Positions 20,004-30,011 of a stretch of DNA of 64,000 bases are shown piece by piece (within the stretch, counting starts at the first letter, position 1; each line of letters opens with the position of its first letter). The stretch is from Symbiodinium natans (Eukaryota; Sar; Dinophyceae; Suessiales; Symbiodiniaceae), in the NCBI GenBank assembly GCA_905221605.1, contig CAJNDS010002403.1, positions 340,001-404,000 of the forward strand. Reading direction: 5' to 3'. Both the position numbers and the translations under genes were made by a program. A model generated the notes under the pieces. That model was not told where the DNA came from. It did not search any database and saw nothing but the letters and a program-made list of their open reading frames with translations.

Positions 20004-20087
20004 CCCACTTCACACCTCCCGGGGCACTGTGAAGATCCCTGGGACATATGCCATCGCCAGGAAGCTCAGTACTCGGTACACTGTAAA

Positions 20088-20203
20088 CTAGGCGGCCCAG
20101 TAACCCCGGCTGAAAAAGGGTGCCCTTTTTTGCTTCAAGGGGTTTCTCTAAGGGAACCTAAACCCCCCCAAAAAGGGAATAAGGGTACTACTGGGCATCC
20201 TAG
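20088..20203. mobile_element. Family D MITE-like element
   Basis: CTAGGCGGCCCAGTAACCCC at the left, AGGGTACTACTGGGCATCCTAG at the right. Inner GGGTGCCCTTTTTT and AAGGGAACCTAAACC. Confidence 0.75.
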
Positions 20204-20239
20204 TAAAGCTGCTACCCGAAACTACTGGTTGATTCAGAA

Positions 20240-20335
20240 CCCCCCCCCAAAAAAAAACTCAAAATAATCCCTGAATTACCCTTATAAGGAAAACTATTCC
20301 ATTTTTGGGGGGGGCTTCTTAAGCAACTGGTAGGA
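20240..20335. mobile_element. Family N fragment
   Basis: AATAATCCCTGAATTACCCTTATAAGGAAAAC ... GGGGGGGGCTTCTTAAGCAACT-type sequence, shared with 35.2-35.3 and 40.88-40.95 kb. Confidence 0.5.
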
Positions 20336-20409
20336 AACCCTCGGCCCTAAATCTCAACCCTAAGCTCGAAAACCCGCAGCCCTAAAGCCTAAACCCTTCT
20401 CTTAGGGTA

Positions 20410-21360
20410 GTTACATGAGCCCCTAACATGGGCCCCTACGAGAGGGAACACGTGGTATAAACCATAAACATCTTAAACTGAAGTAAGGAGCATAAACAAA
20501 TATCCGAAGAGCTTGTCAAGGATTGAACTTTAAACCCTACAGCTATCAAGTTGTTTAAGGAATCAGCACGCGGCCTCTCGAAAGGCACCTTATCTTCAAA
20601 AAACGCGGATGGCTTCGCGATGCACCAAGCGGGCTCGCTTGAAGGCCGCAGCATACCTAAACCCCAAATTGGAATCCCCTTTTCCGAATACCTCGGCAGT
20701 CCCTTGTCTCAATTCCCGCAGCTGCGAAGACGCAGCGCCAGGTTCATCCAAGTAGAGCCCCGACAGCGCAGCTCCTGGAAGGAGTGGATCTCCATATCAC
20801 ATTCCTTATACCTTCTTCGCAAATACCTTATACCTTCTTCGCAAATACCACTCGAGCACCAGCAAGGAAGCTCAGTGTTCAACACTGTTCTTGCAGCCTT
20901 GCGTTTTCCTTTGCCTTGAAAGATGGCTGGGCTTGGCTGGACCCCAGCGCAACATATGCACAAACGCCAGTCGACGAACTCACGCATTCCGGCCTGCAAT
21001 TGAGATTGTGGCACACAACCCTCCAGGCCCCATCATCCCACATAGCACCGTTTCAAACCGGTGTACCGACGCACCGTCAGAGTTCGGGGCCGAAGCGACG
21101 CACAGGTGCAAAAAGTGGATGCATCGTTGTATTCATGCGTGCACGGATCGCGGACGATCTCGTGGCGCTCCGTTCTCCAAACTTTGGGCCGGGAACCCGT
21201 ACATACCCCTTATATATAACCCATAAACATCAAGGGTCCATGCTTCAGAACCCGTTAAAGAAGGTACGGGACTGTATTAAGAGACCATTTAGCTTCCCTG
21301 AGACCTTAGGTAAACTCTGTGCCCTAGGAGTCTATGTGCCCGAAACATAAGAGTCCAGAA
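20410..21360. other. 950-bp island without telomeric repeats
   Basis: Several overlapping open stretches exist on both strands (for example + 20784-21350, no ATG at the start), which suits GC-rich non-coding DNA as well as a decayed gene. A 22-bp perfect tandem repeat lies at 20806-20849. A K-type motif (GCTTCAGAACCC) ends it near 21240. Confidence 0.4.
20806..20849 (+). repeat. 22-bp unit, two tandem copies
   Basis: TTATACCTTCTTCGCAAATA plus two bases, repeated head to tail without change. Confidence 0.95.
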
Positions 21361-21367
21361 TCACTGA

Positions 21368-21463
21368 GCTCTAAGCCCTCAACCCTTTGAGCCCTGAACC
21401 CTCAACCCCTGAAGCCCTAAACCCCAAACCCCAAAACCCCTAAACCCCAAACCCCAAAACCCC
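21368..21463 (-). repeat. Degenerate CCCTAAA block
   Basis: CCCTCAA, CCCTGAA and CCCCAAA variants dominate. Confidence 0.85.
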
Positions 21464-21646
21464 TTTGAAGCATGGACCCTCAAGGGTTTCAGGGTTTATG
21501 TGAGTGTGCGTGGGTTCATATCGTTTTATACGGGTCTAAATGGGTTTGTATGCGGCCTCATGGCTGTATGGACTTCCATGGGTTTATGCAGGGTTTTGGG
21601 GTTTGGAGTGCTGCAGTGTTTCAGAAACACGGCATGGGGATTTACA

Positions 21647-21716
21647 AACCCTAACCCCTAAACCCTAAACCCTAAACCCTAAACCCTAAACCCTAAACCC
21701 TAAACCCTAAACCCGT
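21647..21716 (-). repeat. CCCTAAA block
   Basis: About nine units, mostly perfect. The preceding 21470-21640 is a G/T-rich stretch with decayed TTTAGGG-like and TTTATG motifs. Confidence 0.95.
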
Positions 21717-21837
21717 TAGGGGGGTGCTGGGGGTTCAGAGGGGCCCCAGCACAAGGAGGAGGAGTCCCTAACCACTGAATAGGCTGGGATCTGGTTTGCA
21801 AGCTGCGGGCTGAATGCCTTAAGCCCTTGACCCCATA

Positions 21838-21975
21838 AACCCTCAGAAGCCCTCATAAGCCCTCATAAGTCCTCTTAAGCCCTCATAAACCCGAAGCCCT
21901 GAACCCTAAACCCTAAACCCTAAACCCTAAGCCCTAAGCCCTAAGCCCTAAGCCCTAAGCCCTGAACCTTAAACT
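21838..21975 (-). repeat. CCCTCATAAG and CCCTAAG variant block
   Basis: Four CCCTCATAAG-type decamers precede CCCTAAA units and five consecutive CCCTAAG units. Confidence 0.9.
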
Positions 21976-22063
21976 CTCCAAAAGCCAGGAACCTTAACTG
22001 CCCCCGAGCAACGTCGACGAAGGACATGGGCTTCCTGTTCTCCCCTGTGTGGTTTGGGCAGTT

Positions 22064-22290
22064 AAGGGTTCATAGGGTTTAGGGTTCATAGTCTAGGGTT
22101 TAGGGTTTGGTTAGGGGTTTAGGGTTGAGGGTTCATAGTTTAGGGTTAGGAGGAGTTTAGGGTTTTCGGTTTAGGGTTCATAGTTTCGAGTGTATTGTTT
22201 GGGGTTCCTGCACTTTAGGGTTCATAGGGTTCATTAGGGTTACGGTTGGGGTGTTTTAGGTTCATAATAGGGTTTGGGGCGTGGGCTTAG
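22064..22290 (+). repeat. Degenerate TTTAGGG with TTCATAG variants
   Basis: Interleaved TTTAGGG and GGGTTCATAG units. It is the same ATAG insertion type as the CCCTCATAAG block 100 bp upstream, in the opposite orientation. Confidence 0.85.
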
Positions 22291-22399
22291 GGATCCAAAC
22301 CCGAAACCCTTCGTCCCTAGAGCTCTTATAGTAACGCTCAAACAGCCACGGCCCTCCCCAACGCAACCACAGAACACCCTGAAACCCACACTTTGAACT

Positions 22400-22502
22400 C
22401 GAAACCCTAAATCCTAAGCCCTAGATCCTCAACCCTCAACCCTCAACCCTCAACCCTGAACCCTCAACCCTCAACCCTAAACCCTAAACCCTAAACCCTA
22501 AA
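22400..22502 (-). repeat. CCCTCAA and CCCTAAA block
   Basis: At least six CCCTCAA units and then four CCCTAAA. Confidence 0.92.
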
Positions 22503-22572
22503 AGGCAGGTGGCTGCTGGAGGCATTCTGTGGGCTGGTATCCGGTGAAGGCATGTCATCCTCGCAGGAGCTC

Positions 22573-22660
22573 AGTCTCGGGTTAGTAACGGTACCCTTTT
22601 TGTCTTGGCTACTTAAAAGGGAACCTCAAACAAAACAAAAAAAGGGTACACGGTCCCACT
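22573..22660. mobile_element. Family B-like element, short
   Basis: TTAGTAACGGTACCCTTTTTG, AAAGGGAACC and AAAAAGGGTACACGGTCCCACTACC match the order of family B, but the termini are worn. Confidence 0.5.
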
Positions 22661-22925
22661 ACCAATGATTTTCTGGGCCCTTACAAGCAGCCCCCCCCCC
22701 CCCCCAGTTCTTAGTGGAGTTCTGACGGCCCATAATGATCTTAGGGCCCAAAAAAGGTTAACCATATATATATATATATAGTAGGATTCTGCATAACCAA
22801 AAAGTGTAGAGGCTACCTACCCAGTCCCCAAGTGATGCTTGAGGTATAGAAAGGAGGCCCCTCCTTAAGTGTGGCGGCCCTTTTCGTACCGCCCCGTGAC
22901 CCTCGATCCTAAGTCTTTATAGAAC

Positions 22926-22983
22926 CTGGTTTAGGGTTTAGGGTCTAGGGTTTAGGGCTTAGGGTTTAGGGTTTAGGGTTTAG
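22926..22983 (+). repeat. TTTAGGG block
   Basis: About eight units with two variants. Upstream are a 15-C tract (22691-22705) and a TA microsatellite (22763-22781). Confidence 0.94.
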
Positions 22984-23144
22984 AACCCATGGGCTACTTA
23001 GGGAGTAGGGCGCCTAGAAGTGTAGCTTCAGAAACCATTGAAACCCTAGAAATTCTAGAAGTCCTTGAGCTCTCGAGGTTGAAACCGAGGCGGCAAGAAA
23101 AGGTCCTGAAACCTGTTCTCGAGGATTTAGGGTTTTTGGGCCTC

Positions 23145-23192
23145 TTCAGGAGCTTCCCTGAGGTTCCCTGGGTACCTACCCCTCATGAACCT
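23145..23192. mobile_element. Family M right-half fragment
   Basis: AGCTTCCCTGAGGTTCCCTG, GGTACCTACCCCTCATGAACC match the right half of the family M copy at 58.72-58.86 kb. Confidence 0.6.
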
Positions 23193-23668
23193 CCCCCAAA
23201 CCCCAAACCCTAAACCCTAAAACCTAAGCCCTAAGCCCTAAAATCTAAATCCTAAACACCCCTCTTAATAAGGACCCCCTAACCAAAGCAAGCGCAGCCA
23301 GTGCCCTTCGTCCTTGGTGGACATGAGCATGGGCAGGTTGACCCTGCGATTGCTCGACCCTCAGCCCTGAAATGGGCCTAAACCCTGAACCCTAAACCCT
23401 AAACCCTAAACCCTGAAGAATCAGCCAGAGACACACGGAGACACACAGGTACACCCTGTGACTGGAACTTGAAGGGTGCCCCCTGAACGCTGGAAGCCCC
23501 ACGCCGTGGCCAGACTGTTTGGGAACTGCTCTGAATGACCTTTGGGTTTAGGGTTTAGGGTTTGGGGTTTAGGGTTTAGGGTGACTCCAAAAAGGAGACT
23601 ATAAGGCCCATGGCGTCCTACAGGAAGCCGCAAGCACCCCCAAAAGCCCTGCCTAAAACCCTCTAAGT

Positions 23669-23751
23669 GGGATGATCCCCCCTTATACTAACAGTCCATA
23701 AAGAGAGTATATGAGGGGGGTACGATAATCCCTGTTGTTAAGGACTGATAC
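23669..23751. mobile_element. Family G element
   Basis: GGGATGATCCCCCCTTATACTAACAGTCC at the left and AATCCCTGTTGTTAAGGACTG at the right. The outer right end is lost. Confidence 0.7.
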
Positions 23752-24081
23752 CCAACCCTCTAAGCTCAACACCTGTACGTGGTCCACTGCTGCCAAACAC
23801 AGAAACCCCAACAACACGTTGAGAAAACCTAAACCTCTAAACCCGAGGCTCCGTTGCGTGATTTCTTCAGGCTTCGGGTTTAGGGTTGTTTTTGGGACTG
23901 GGGGGGGCTTGGGGCTTGGGGCTTGGGGCTCAGGGGCACCAAACCCTATGCCCTAAACCCGGCACCCCCTTCCCAAGGGGTCTTTAAGTTTGTGGGGCCT
24001 TGGGCGGAGCTTTGATTTAGGGTTAGGGTCAGGGGGACCCTTGGGGATATAGACCCTCTCAATAAGGTCCCTACCCGAAAC

Positions 24082-24440
24082 CCTAAACCCTCAACCCTAA
24101 ACAGCACCAGGAGAGGGCACCTTGGAAGGGGCTCCCTAAACCCAGAACCCAAAACCCTAAACCCTAAACCCCAAAACCCTAAACCCTAATCCCACCTAGG
24201 ATTGATGGTAAGCTGGCCTTGTCTCCGTTGCAACACGCTTCTTCTGCCCCTGCAGGGAGGTGTCAGGGTTTCGTAGGGTTCAGGGTTCAGGGTTCAGGGT
24301 TCAGGGTTCAGGGTTTAGGGTTTAGGGTTTCGGGTTTAGGTTTTAGTACCACATTCTTGGGCCCAAAAGTCCGAGGAGCTCCGGATCGCAGTTCTGGGGT
24401 AACCCTGAACCCTCAACCCTAAACCCTAAACCCTAAAGCC
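24082..24440. repeat. CCCTAAA, TTCAGGG/TTTAGGG, CCCTAAA cluster
   Basis: CCCTAAA variants at 24082-24192, five TTCAGGG plus TTTAGGG units at 24275-24340, and CCCTAAA at 24400-24440. A small inverted A-like remnant (AAGTTCATGG / CCGTGAACCTT) lies at 24450-24497. Confidence 0.88.
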
Positions 24441-24537
24441 TACCCTAGAAAGTTCATGGAAACCGCAGGCCCTACCAGACCCGTGAACCTTCTCAAGTAG
24501 ATGCTAAGACATTGGGGGGCGGGGGGGGGGGGGTTAG

Positions 24538-24804
24538 GTACACGTACACGTTGCCTGTCACGAGCACAAATTCCTGGGTCTTAGCAATGAAGTATCATAT
24601 GACTTGCTACTTATCAATGTCTACAACGCTCTCCGACAAAACCCTGGAGAACTTTCTGAAGTTCTTGACTCGCTTACCAAGGAGCCTCCACATCATTTCT
24701 TGAGTTTATACAGCTCGCCCCGGACCCGTCTCCCACACCCTAAAGTCGGAGGGTCACCATTCCGAGAAGCAGCCAAGCCCCATAGGCCTCCAACCCTGGC
24801 CTGA
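24538..24804 (+). CDS. Exon-like open stretch, unknown protein
   Basis: One frame stays open for 88 codons between a TAG at 24535 and TGA ending 24804, and reads in a protein-like way in its middle: KFLGLSNEVSYDLLLINVYN, then ALRQNPGELSEVLDSLTKEP, then a proline/arginine-rich tail. No ATG starts this frame, so it would be an internal or terminal exon, or a fragment. It lies beside a poly-G tract and within repeat-rich DNA. I recognise no family. A captured or decaying exon is as likely as a live gene. Confidence 0.25.
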   Translation, partial: VHVHVACHEHKFLGLSNEVSYDLLLINVYNALRQNPGELSEVLDSLTKEPPHHFLSLYSSPRTRLPHPKVGGSPFREAAKPHRPPTLA

Positions 24805-25192
24805 GGGCTCCGCAGGTACTTATGTAAAACATACCGACTTTGGGGTTAAGTGGAGCTGTAGCACTGCATCTTGTGCTGACTTGGAGACTGCTGTTGCAGG
24901 GCGGTTTTGCGTGGTCTTGTTTGGTTGGTTTGGTGGACTCTTCCCTTTCTCGACATCATCCAACATTGTGCACGTCTCACCGCCGACATCCCACTGGGAC
25001 GCTGACCAGGAACGGCAAAGGGGCGGTGGACCCGGGCCACATGAGACCGAATCGGAATACAAACGGCGGAGACATGAAGAAGAGTACTCTAAACCCTGAC
25101 CCTATAAACCCTGGACCCTGAAAGAAGAGGACAGGCGACCGTGTTCAAAGCGAGAGGCTACCCCAAACCAAAGCTCCGTGACCGAGAGCTCG

Positions 25193-25235
25193 GTTTAGGG
25201 TTTGGGCTTTGGGGTCCTAAACCCTAACCCCCCAC
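25193..25235. repeat. Head-to-head telomeric junction, degenerate
   Basis: GGTTTAGGGTTTGGGCTTTGG meets TCCTAAACCCTAACCCCC. The polarity is the reverse of the capped-spacer layout. Confidence 0.6.
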
Positions 25236-25431
25236 CCCTCCCTCCCACCCCTCCAAAAACCCAACACACTCCTCCCGTGCCTTCTCGGCACCGTTTTTCC
25301 TGCATTGGATATGGACCCTAATTCCTACTCGAAGGTCCAGGGGTGGGGCTGCGGGTTTTGGAACCTATGCCCTAAACCCAGAGACCTGAAACCCTAAAGG
25401 TCCGTGTGTAGGGAAGAGCATCTACAGGGTT

Positions 25432-25508
25432 CTACTTGAAGGTGCATGGGCGGTAATCTATGTAGGGTTCTAGCCAACTCCCTACTTACTGCGCATGAAC
25501 CTCCAAGT
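25432..25508. mobile_element. Family A element, short
   Basis: CTACTTGAAGGTGCATGGGCGG and GCGCATGAACCTCCAAGT over only 77 bp. The inner arms are reduced. Confidence 0.75.
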
Positions 25509-25618
25509 CCGCTACCTTACCTAGTGGTTGTAGGTAGGGCAACTGGACAGCTCTGCTCTTGAAGCCCGAAGAAAGGCCTAGGGTTTAGGGTTTAAGGCTT
25601 GGGGTAAAAGCCAAACTA

Positions 25619-25643
25619 GGGGGGGGGGGGGGGGGGGGGGGGG
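25619..25643 (+). repeat. Poly-G tract, 25 G
   Basis: Uninterrupted run between a TTTAGGG remnant (25577-25605) and CCCTAAA units (25655-25680). Confidence 0.95.
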
Positions 25644-25679
25644 AAGGGGAATCCCTAAACCCTAAACCCTAAATCCTAA

Positions 25680-26030
25680 ATGGTGTCGGAGGAGCTTGGT
25701 GTTCAAGGGCCAGTGAAGAACTTGTTGGCAGCTTGGCGGGTGTGTGTCTAAGGCGGCTATGCAAAAAAATGGCAGCCCTCCTTGGAAGGGGGTCTCTCAT
25801 TCCGATGTATGATATACTAATACAGAAATTAATGTACAAATGTATTTGTATAGTCAAATAACAATATAAGAAGGCGTTGAGAAACCACAACAATACGGTA
25901 ACAGAACGACATAATGATAGTATCATCTAGTATTACAAGAAGCTAGTGATCAACACAATACAACTACATTTCAAGTATGAACCATCTTGAAGCTTTTGGG
26001 TTTGAGGTGCCCAAGTTTTGGGAACAGCAC
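25680..26030. other. AT-rich unique spacer
   Basis: Follows a CCCTAAA block. The minus strand is open for 85 codons (25669-25926) with hydrophobic, tyrosine-rich sequence and no recognisable domain. Probably non-coding. Confidence 0.3.
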
Positions 26031-26035
26031 CCTTG

Positions 26036-26152
26036 AACACTAAACCCTAAACCCTTAACCCGAAACCCTAAACCCGAAACCCTAAACCCTTAACCCTAAA
26101 CCCGAAAAACCCTAAACCCTAAACCCTTAACCCGAAACCCTAAACCCAAAAT
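26036..26152 (-). repeat. CCCTAAA / CCCGAAA / CCCTTAA mixed array
   Basis: The order CCCTTAA-CCCGAAA-CCCTAAA repeats about three times, a higher-order unit of telomeric variants. Confidence 0.9.
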
Positions 26153-26182
26153 TGTCTTTGGTGTCCCTTGTGGGATCCTTGC

Positions 26183-26365
26183 CTTGGTACCCCAGTAAGC
26201 ATATTATCATCAGGGTACCCCTTTTTGGGGTTTAGGGTTTAGGGTTTAGGGTTTAGGGTTTAGGGTTTAGGGATTCGGATTTGAGGTTTCGGGTTTAGGG
26301 CTACCTGCATGTATCAGGGAACCTTGAACAAACAAACAGGTAAGGGTACCACTGGGCTACCAAGT
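26183..26365. mobile_element. Family B element carrying internal TTTAGGG
   Basis: CTTGGTACCCCAGTAAGCAT at the left and TACCACTGGGCTACCAAG at the right. The middle holds six TTTAGGG units (26225-26270) and a TTTCGGG unit, so the telomeric array lies inside the element's ends. Confidence 0.8.
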
Positions 26366-26559
26366 CGCAATAGAGGCTCTGCCGCATGTCGGCTGACTCA
26401 GTACCGATTTGAAAGTTCCATGGGCCCGGATCCCGTATGGAACCCCGCATCGCCCCTAGAAAGTTCTTTGTTAGGCGAAATCCTAAGCCCTAAGCCATTC
26501 AGATCACAGGGCTTGAAGATAAACATACACTGCGCCGGGCCAATAGTTCGACCCACCGA

Positions 26560-26910
26560 CATCTAGAAGTCCTTACACCTTTGCCCCAACCTCTTCCCCA
26601 TAGACTCCTGACACAAGTGAGCGTGGGGGCCTCCTCCGGAACTTCAAAAGTACTATATATTTACGACGGGGTATTAGCTAGCGGGCGTCGTGAAAACGCC
26701 ACTTCTCGGCACTCCGCTACTCCGCGCGAGTCTTCTCTTTCTGCATGCCATCCAACATATCCCACATGTGCCGCGGGTCAAAACTTTCGGCCCGGGGGTG
26801 TACACATATATATATATGTATATGATCAGGCTTGGGTTCGTCGAACTGATGGAACCTCGTTTTTGTTGGGGGGCGGGTCTCGATCATCGTAGTGTTCCTT
26901 CTTGATCGAA
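26560..26910. other. Unique spacer
   Basis: GC-rich with a TATATATATG stretch at 26808-26824. Overlapping open frames on both strands look like chance. Nothing recognised. Confidence 0.4.
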
Positions 26911-26919
26911 AGCACCTTA

Positions 26920-26965
26920 CTTGGAGGTTCATGGGCAGCTCGAAGCAGGGTTAGAAGTACCCCAA
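26920..26965. mobile_element. Family A left half only
   Basis: CTTACTTGGAGGTTCATGGGCAG and GAAGCAGGGTTAGAAGTACC, then CCCTAAA units (26963-27008). No right arm. Confidence 0.65.
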
Positions 26966-27042
26966 ACCCTAAACCCTAAACCCTAGACCCTAAACTCTGA
27001 ACCCTATACTTACAAACTGGCTGTAGCCTTTTTAAGCCCCTT

Positions 27043-27163
27043 CCCAGGTTGCCCAGTAACCTGGGAATCAACTGGGATTCAAGAGGGTGCCTCTGTTTGA
27101 TAAGGGAACCTAAACCCCCCCCCCAAAAAAAAAAAAAAATAAGGGCACTACTGGGCATCCTAG
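27043..27163. mobile_element. Family D MITE-like element
   Basis: CCCAGGTTGCCCAGTAACC and GGCACTACTGGGCATCCTAG. The middle has AAGGGAACCTAAACCCC followed by a C9/A15 tract. Confidence 0.75.
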
Positions 27164-27410
27164 CTTCTAAAACAGAAAACAAGGCACGCCATTCTACTCC
27201 CAAGTTCGTCTGGCATCCAATGCAACTGTTTGGCCCCATCTGCTTCCCTTTAGGGTTTAGGGTCGGAGCCAGATTTACACTGACTCACCAACGACAGCAA
27301 TATAAGCCCTGCCTCACATGCCCAGGACCCCTGAACGCTGGGAGAGGTCCTCGGTGACATGCTGCCGCTGGTTGCTGGCCGTCCGCCGCCGGATATACTC
27401 CTGATATGGC

Positions 27411-27562
27411 CCTAAACCCTAACCCCTAACCCCTAACCCCTAACCCCTAACCCTAAACCCTAAGCCCTGAACCCTAAACCCTAAACCCCAGCCCTAAACT
27501 CTGAACCCTGAACCCCAAACCCCAAACCCTTCAGCCTAGGGTTTAGGGTTGAGGGTTTGAGG
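27411..27562. repeat. CCCCTAA run, CCCTAAA, then TTTAGGG
   Basis: Five consecutive ACCCCTA units at 27418-27448, mixed CCCTAAA and CCCCAAA to 27532, then TTTAGGGTTGAGGG. Confidence 0.9.
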
Positions 27563-27574
27563 AGGAGGGCCCCT

Positions 27575-27680
27575 TGCATACCCTATAAGCCCCAAGGGCC
27601 CAGACTTCAGAACCCTTTCACGAAGGTAGGGGACCATATCATGGGGACCAAGTGAGTAACCTTCGATCTCCGTATTAAGA
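27575..27680. mobile_element. K-type element
   Basis: GGGCCCAGACTTCAGAACCC, AAGGTAGGGGACCATATCATGGGGACC match stretches at 13.95, 21.24, 37.98 and 51.63 kb. Confidence 0.5.
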
Positions 27681-27860
27681 GGACCGAAGTAACCTCAGAT
27701 CTCCTGCACTCCTCGGAGCCTATACTCAAGGGTGGGGGGGGGCTTTCTTCAGGGGGAGGGGGGGGGGGGGTTGAGGGCTACAGGATTTTAGGGTTCAGGA
27801 CTTAGGGATACTGAAGGGTGGGGCTTGCTATTCAGGGTGTTGGAGGGTTTAGGGTTTATA

Positions 27861-27882
27861 GGGGGGGGGGGGGGGGGGGGGG
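27861..27882 (+). repeat. Poly-G tract, 22 G
   Basis: Third G-rich tract within 150 bp (others at 27734-27743 and 27757-27771), amid degenerate TTTAGGG. Confidence 0.95.
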
Positions 27883-27956
27883 AGGGGTTTAGGGTTTGTG
27901 GCTTAGGGCATGGGACTTGTTTTGTGTTGGAGGGTGTTGGGGTTCCATCTCTCTCA

Positions 27957-27973
27957 TAAAAATAAATAAATAA

Positions 27974-28005
<32 letters not shown>

Positions 28006-28168
28006 CTGTATGTATGAATAAATAAAAACACAAATTTAAAATGTAAATATAAACATGAATGTGAATATAAATATAAAGAAAATCTATATAAATATACATA
28101 ACTAACTAAATAAATAAATATATATATATATATATATGAATATAAACATTTTTTCTGCTTGTTTTTTT

Positions 28169-28199
<31 letters not shown>
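27957..28199. repeat. AT-rich microsatellite cluster ending in T17-G20
   Basis: AAAT tetramers, then TA dinucleotides (27978-28006), AT-rich sequence, more AAAT and TA (28105-28137), then T17 (28162-28178) directly joined to G20 (28179-28198). Open frames here are artefacts of the repeat. Confidence 0.93.
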
Positions 28200-28363
28200 C
28201 GCGGGGTAAGATTACTTGAAGCCGCAAGGCAAATGTACCTTAAGGTACAAATGGGCGTACTTAGGAGCAGTAGGGTTCGGTGTAAGGGACATCGGTCTTC
28301 ATGCTGCTTGCGGGATCTGGGCGTGTAAGTGTAAGGATTGTTTTACTTCGGGGTTTTGAAGTG

Positions 28364-28387
28364 CCCCCCCCCCCCCCCCCCCCCCCC
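28364..28387 (-). repeat. Poly-C tract, 24 C
   Basis: Lies 165 bp from the poly-G at 28179-28198, so the two form a possible inverted pair around a short unique spacer. Confidence 0.95.
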
Positions 28388-28962
28388 TACACCCTAAACA
28401 ACCTAAACCCCAACACCTGTATAAACCGTTAACAACCTCGAGGGTTTGGGACTTTCGACTTAACCTAGATCCTAACCTTAAAGAGTTCCCATTATAAACT
28501 ATCCAATACTACTATTTGGCTCAAGAACCTCAAAAAAGAAAGATAACACGCCTCATGTTACCCTTATAAGGAAGACCCTAAACCCTAAACCCTAATCCCT
28601 AAACCCTGTGCTCTTTGTGGGTTCTTAAGCCTATAGTAAAATCGCGGTAGAGGCTGCCAGGCTTCTCTGCAAACCCCCCCCCCCCCTCCCCCAACCTCAA
28701 AAAACCTTTCAGGGTTCAGGGTTTAGGGTTTTGCGAAAAACGACATAAACCACTTTCAAACATTAGACGCCAACCCTCTACTTAACAAACAACATCTTCA
28801 ACAACAATATTGGACACTCTCACCCGAAGAAGCCCTCAATCAAAACAAACTTTAACACAACCAACCCCTAAGCACCAACCCTTAGACCCAAACCCTAAAC
28901 CCTACACCCTACACCCAAAGCCCTCAAAGCCCTCAAGACCGCATGTACGCCTCCCAAACTCT

Positions 28963-29235
28963 AAACCCCAAACCCTAAACCCGAAACGCCAAGCCTTCAA
29001 GACCCCACGTACCCCTCCCAAACCCTAAACCCTAAACCCTAAACCAGCGGCCTCTCAAACTCGGTTGGCATCCTGCGCGGAGAGATCGCGGGGAAAATGC
29101 CAGATGAACAAAAGAATCTTAGTCTGCATGGGTGTTAGTTTAGGGGTTGGGGTTTAGGGTTAGGGGTTAGGGTTTAGGGTTTAGGGTTTACGGTTTAGGG
29201 TTTGGGGTTGACGGTTGAGGGAGTAGGGCTTAGGG
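28963..29235. repeat. CCCTAAA block, spacer, TTTAGGG block
   Basis: CCCTAAA variants (28888-28925, 28963-29044) and TTTAGGG variants (29130-29235) around a GC-rich spacer of about 85 bp. The sequence ACGCCTCCCAAACTCTAAACC at 28949-28969 is echoed at 29005-29024. Confidence 0.88.
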
Positions 29236-29528
29236 TGTTGTGCCTAAGGTTTTGGGCTGTGGGTTTAGGACGGGGTGCTTTCAGTCTTTGGGGGTTGTAG
29301 GGCTTACAAGGTTTGTCAGGGAGCGTAGGGTTCAGGGTTTGGAGGGTTGTAAGGTTTCTAGGGTTTTATGGGAATTTATCTTCATATTTAGGGTGCTTAG
29401 GGGTTTTACGGGTTTTCTGGAGGTTGCTATCAAGAGTTTCTGTAGGGTCTACAAGGTACCCTAAACCCCAAACCCTAAACCCTAAACTGCTCTAGCCAGG
29501 CACAGTGTAGACCCCGCTGGCACAAGCC

Positions 29529-29636
29529 CAGACCCATGGGAGGATCCAAAAAGTTGTTCCGGCTTCCTCAAAACGAGCAGCAGTAGTATAGGGTACTATT
29601 TTAGGGTTCTACTTTTTGGATCCTCGCAGGGGTCTG
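29529..29636. mobile_element. Family I hairpin element, 108 bp
   Basis: CAGACCCATGGGAGGATCCA and TGGATCCTCGCAGGGGTCTG are inverse over about 30 bp with few mismatches, joined by AAAAGT inner arms. Confidence 0.8.
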
Positions 29637-29700
29637 CGAGCGACCGCAGATGATGTGCTCGTCTGACCCTAAATCCTAAAGACTCAACCATTTGCCCCGA

Positions 29701-29820
29701 ACCTTTAAATGGGGTTTCCGGGGTACCTTATTGGGGTTCTTACTAGGGAATCCGAGTATGTGGGGGAAATCTATATTGGGGTCCCCCATTTTCGTAAACC
29801 CCAAACTCCAATCCGCAACA
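29701..29820. mobile_element. Family F element
   Basis: GGGGTTTCCGGGGTACCTTATTGGGGTTCTTACT and a second arm ATTGGGGTCCCCCATTTTCGTAAACCCC. It lies immediately left of the family H element. Confidence 0.65.
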
Positions 29821-29824
29821 CCTA

Positions 29825-29928
29825 CAGTAAACTCCAGAAAGTTGGAACATCCTTATCCCCATACCCCAAAAGCTATGCTGGAGGGAATCCTCGCTCGAAA
29901 CCATGTTCCAACTTTTTGGAGTTTGCTT
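29825..29928. mobile_element. Family H element, TA-flanked
   Basis: CAGTAAACTCCAGAAAGTTG at the left opposes CAACTTTTTGGAGTTTGCTT at the right. The flanking dinucleotides are TA on both sides. CAGT-type ends plus a TA duplication are typical of Tc1/mariner-related MITEs. Confidence 0.8.
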
Positions 29929-30011
29929 TAAGCCCTAATCCCTGAGCACTTCAATCCCATAAACTTGCCTTAGGCAATGGTGGGGAGGGGGGGCGGGCTT
30001 GCCCTTCGGGG

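Noticed and set aside
20551-21350. Overlapping frames of 101-188 codons on both strands
   Set aside because: None starts with ATG at its listed start, they overlap in opposite directions, and no domain is seen; kept only as an unassigned island.
27788-28099. 103-codon minus frame
   Set aside because: It is made of TA/AAAT microsatellite, poly-C and CCCTAAA reading, not a gene.
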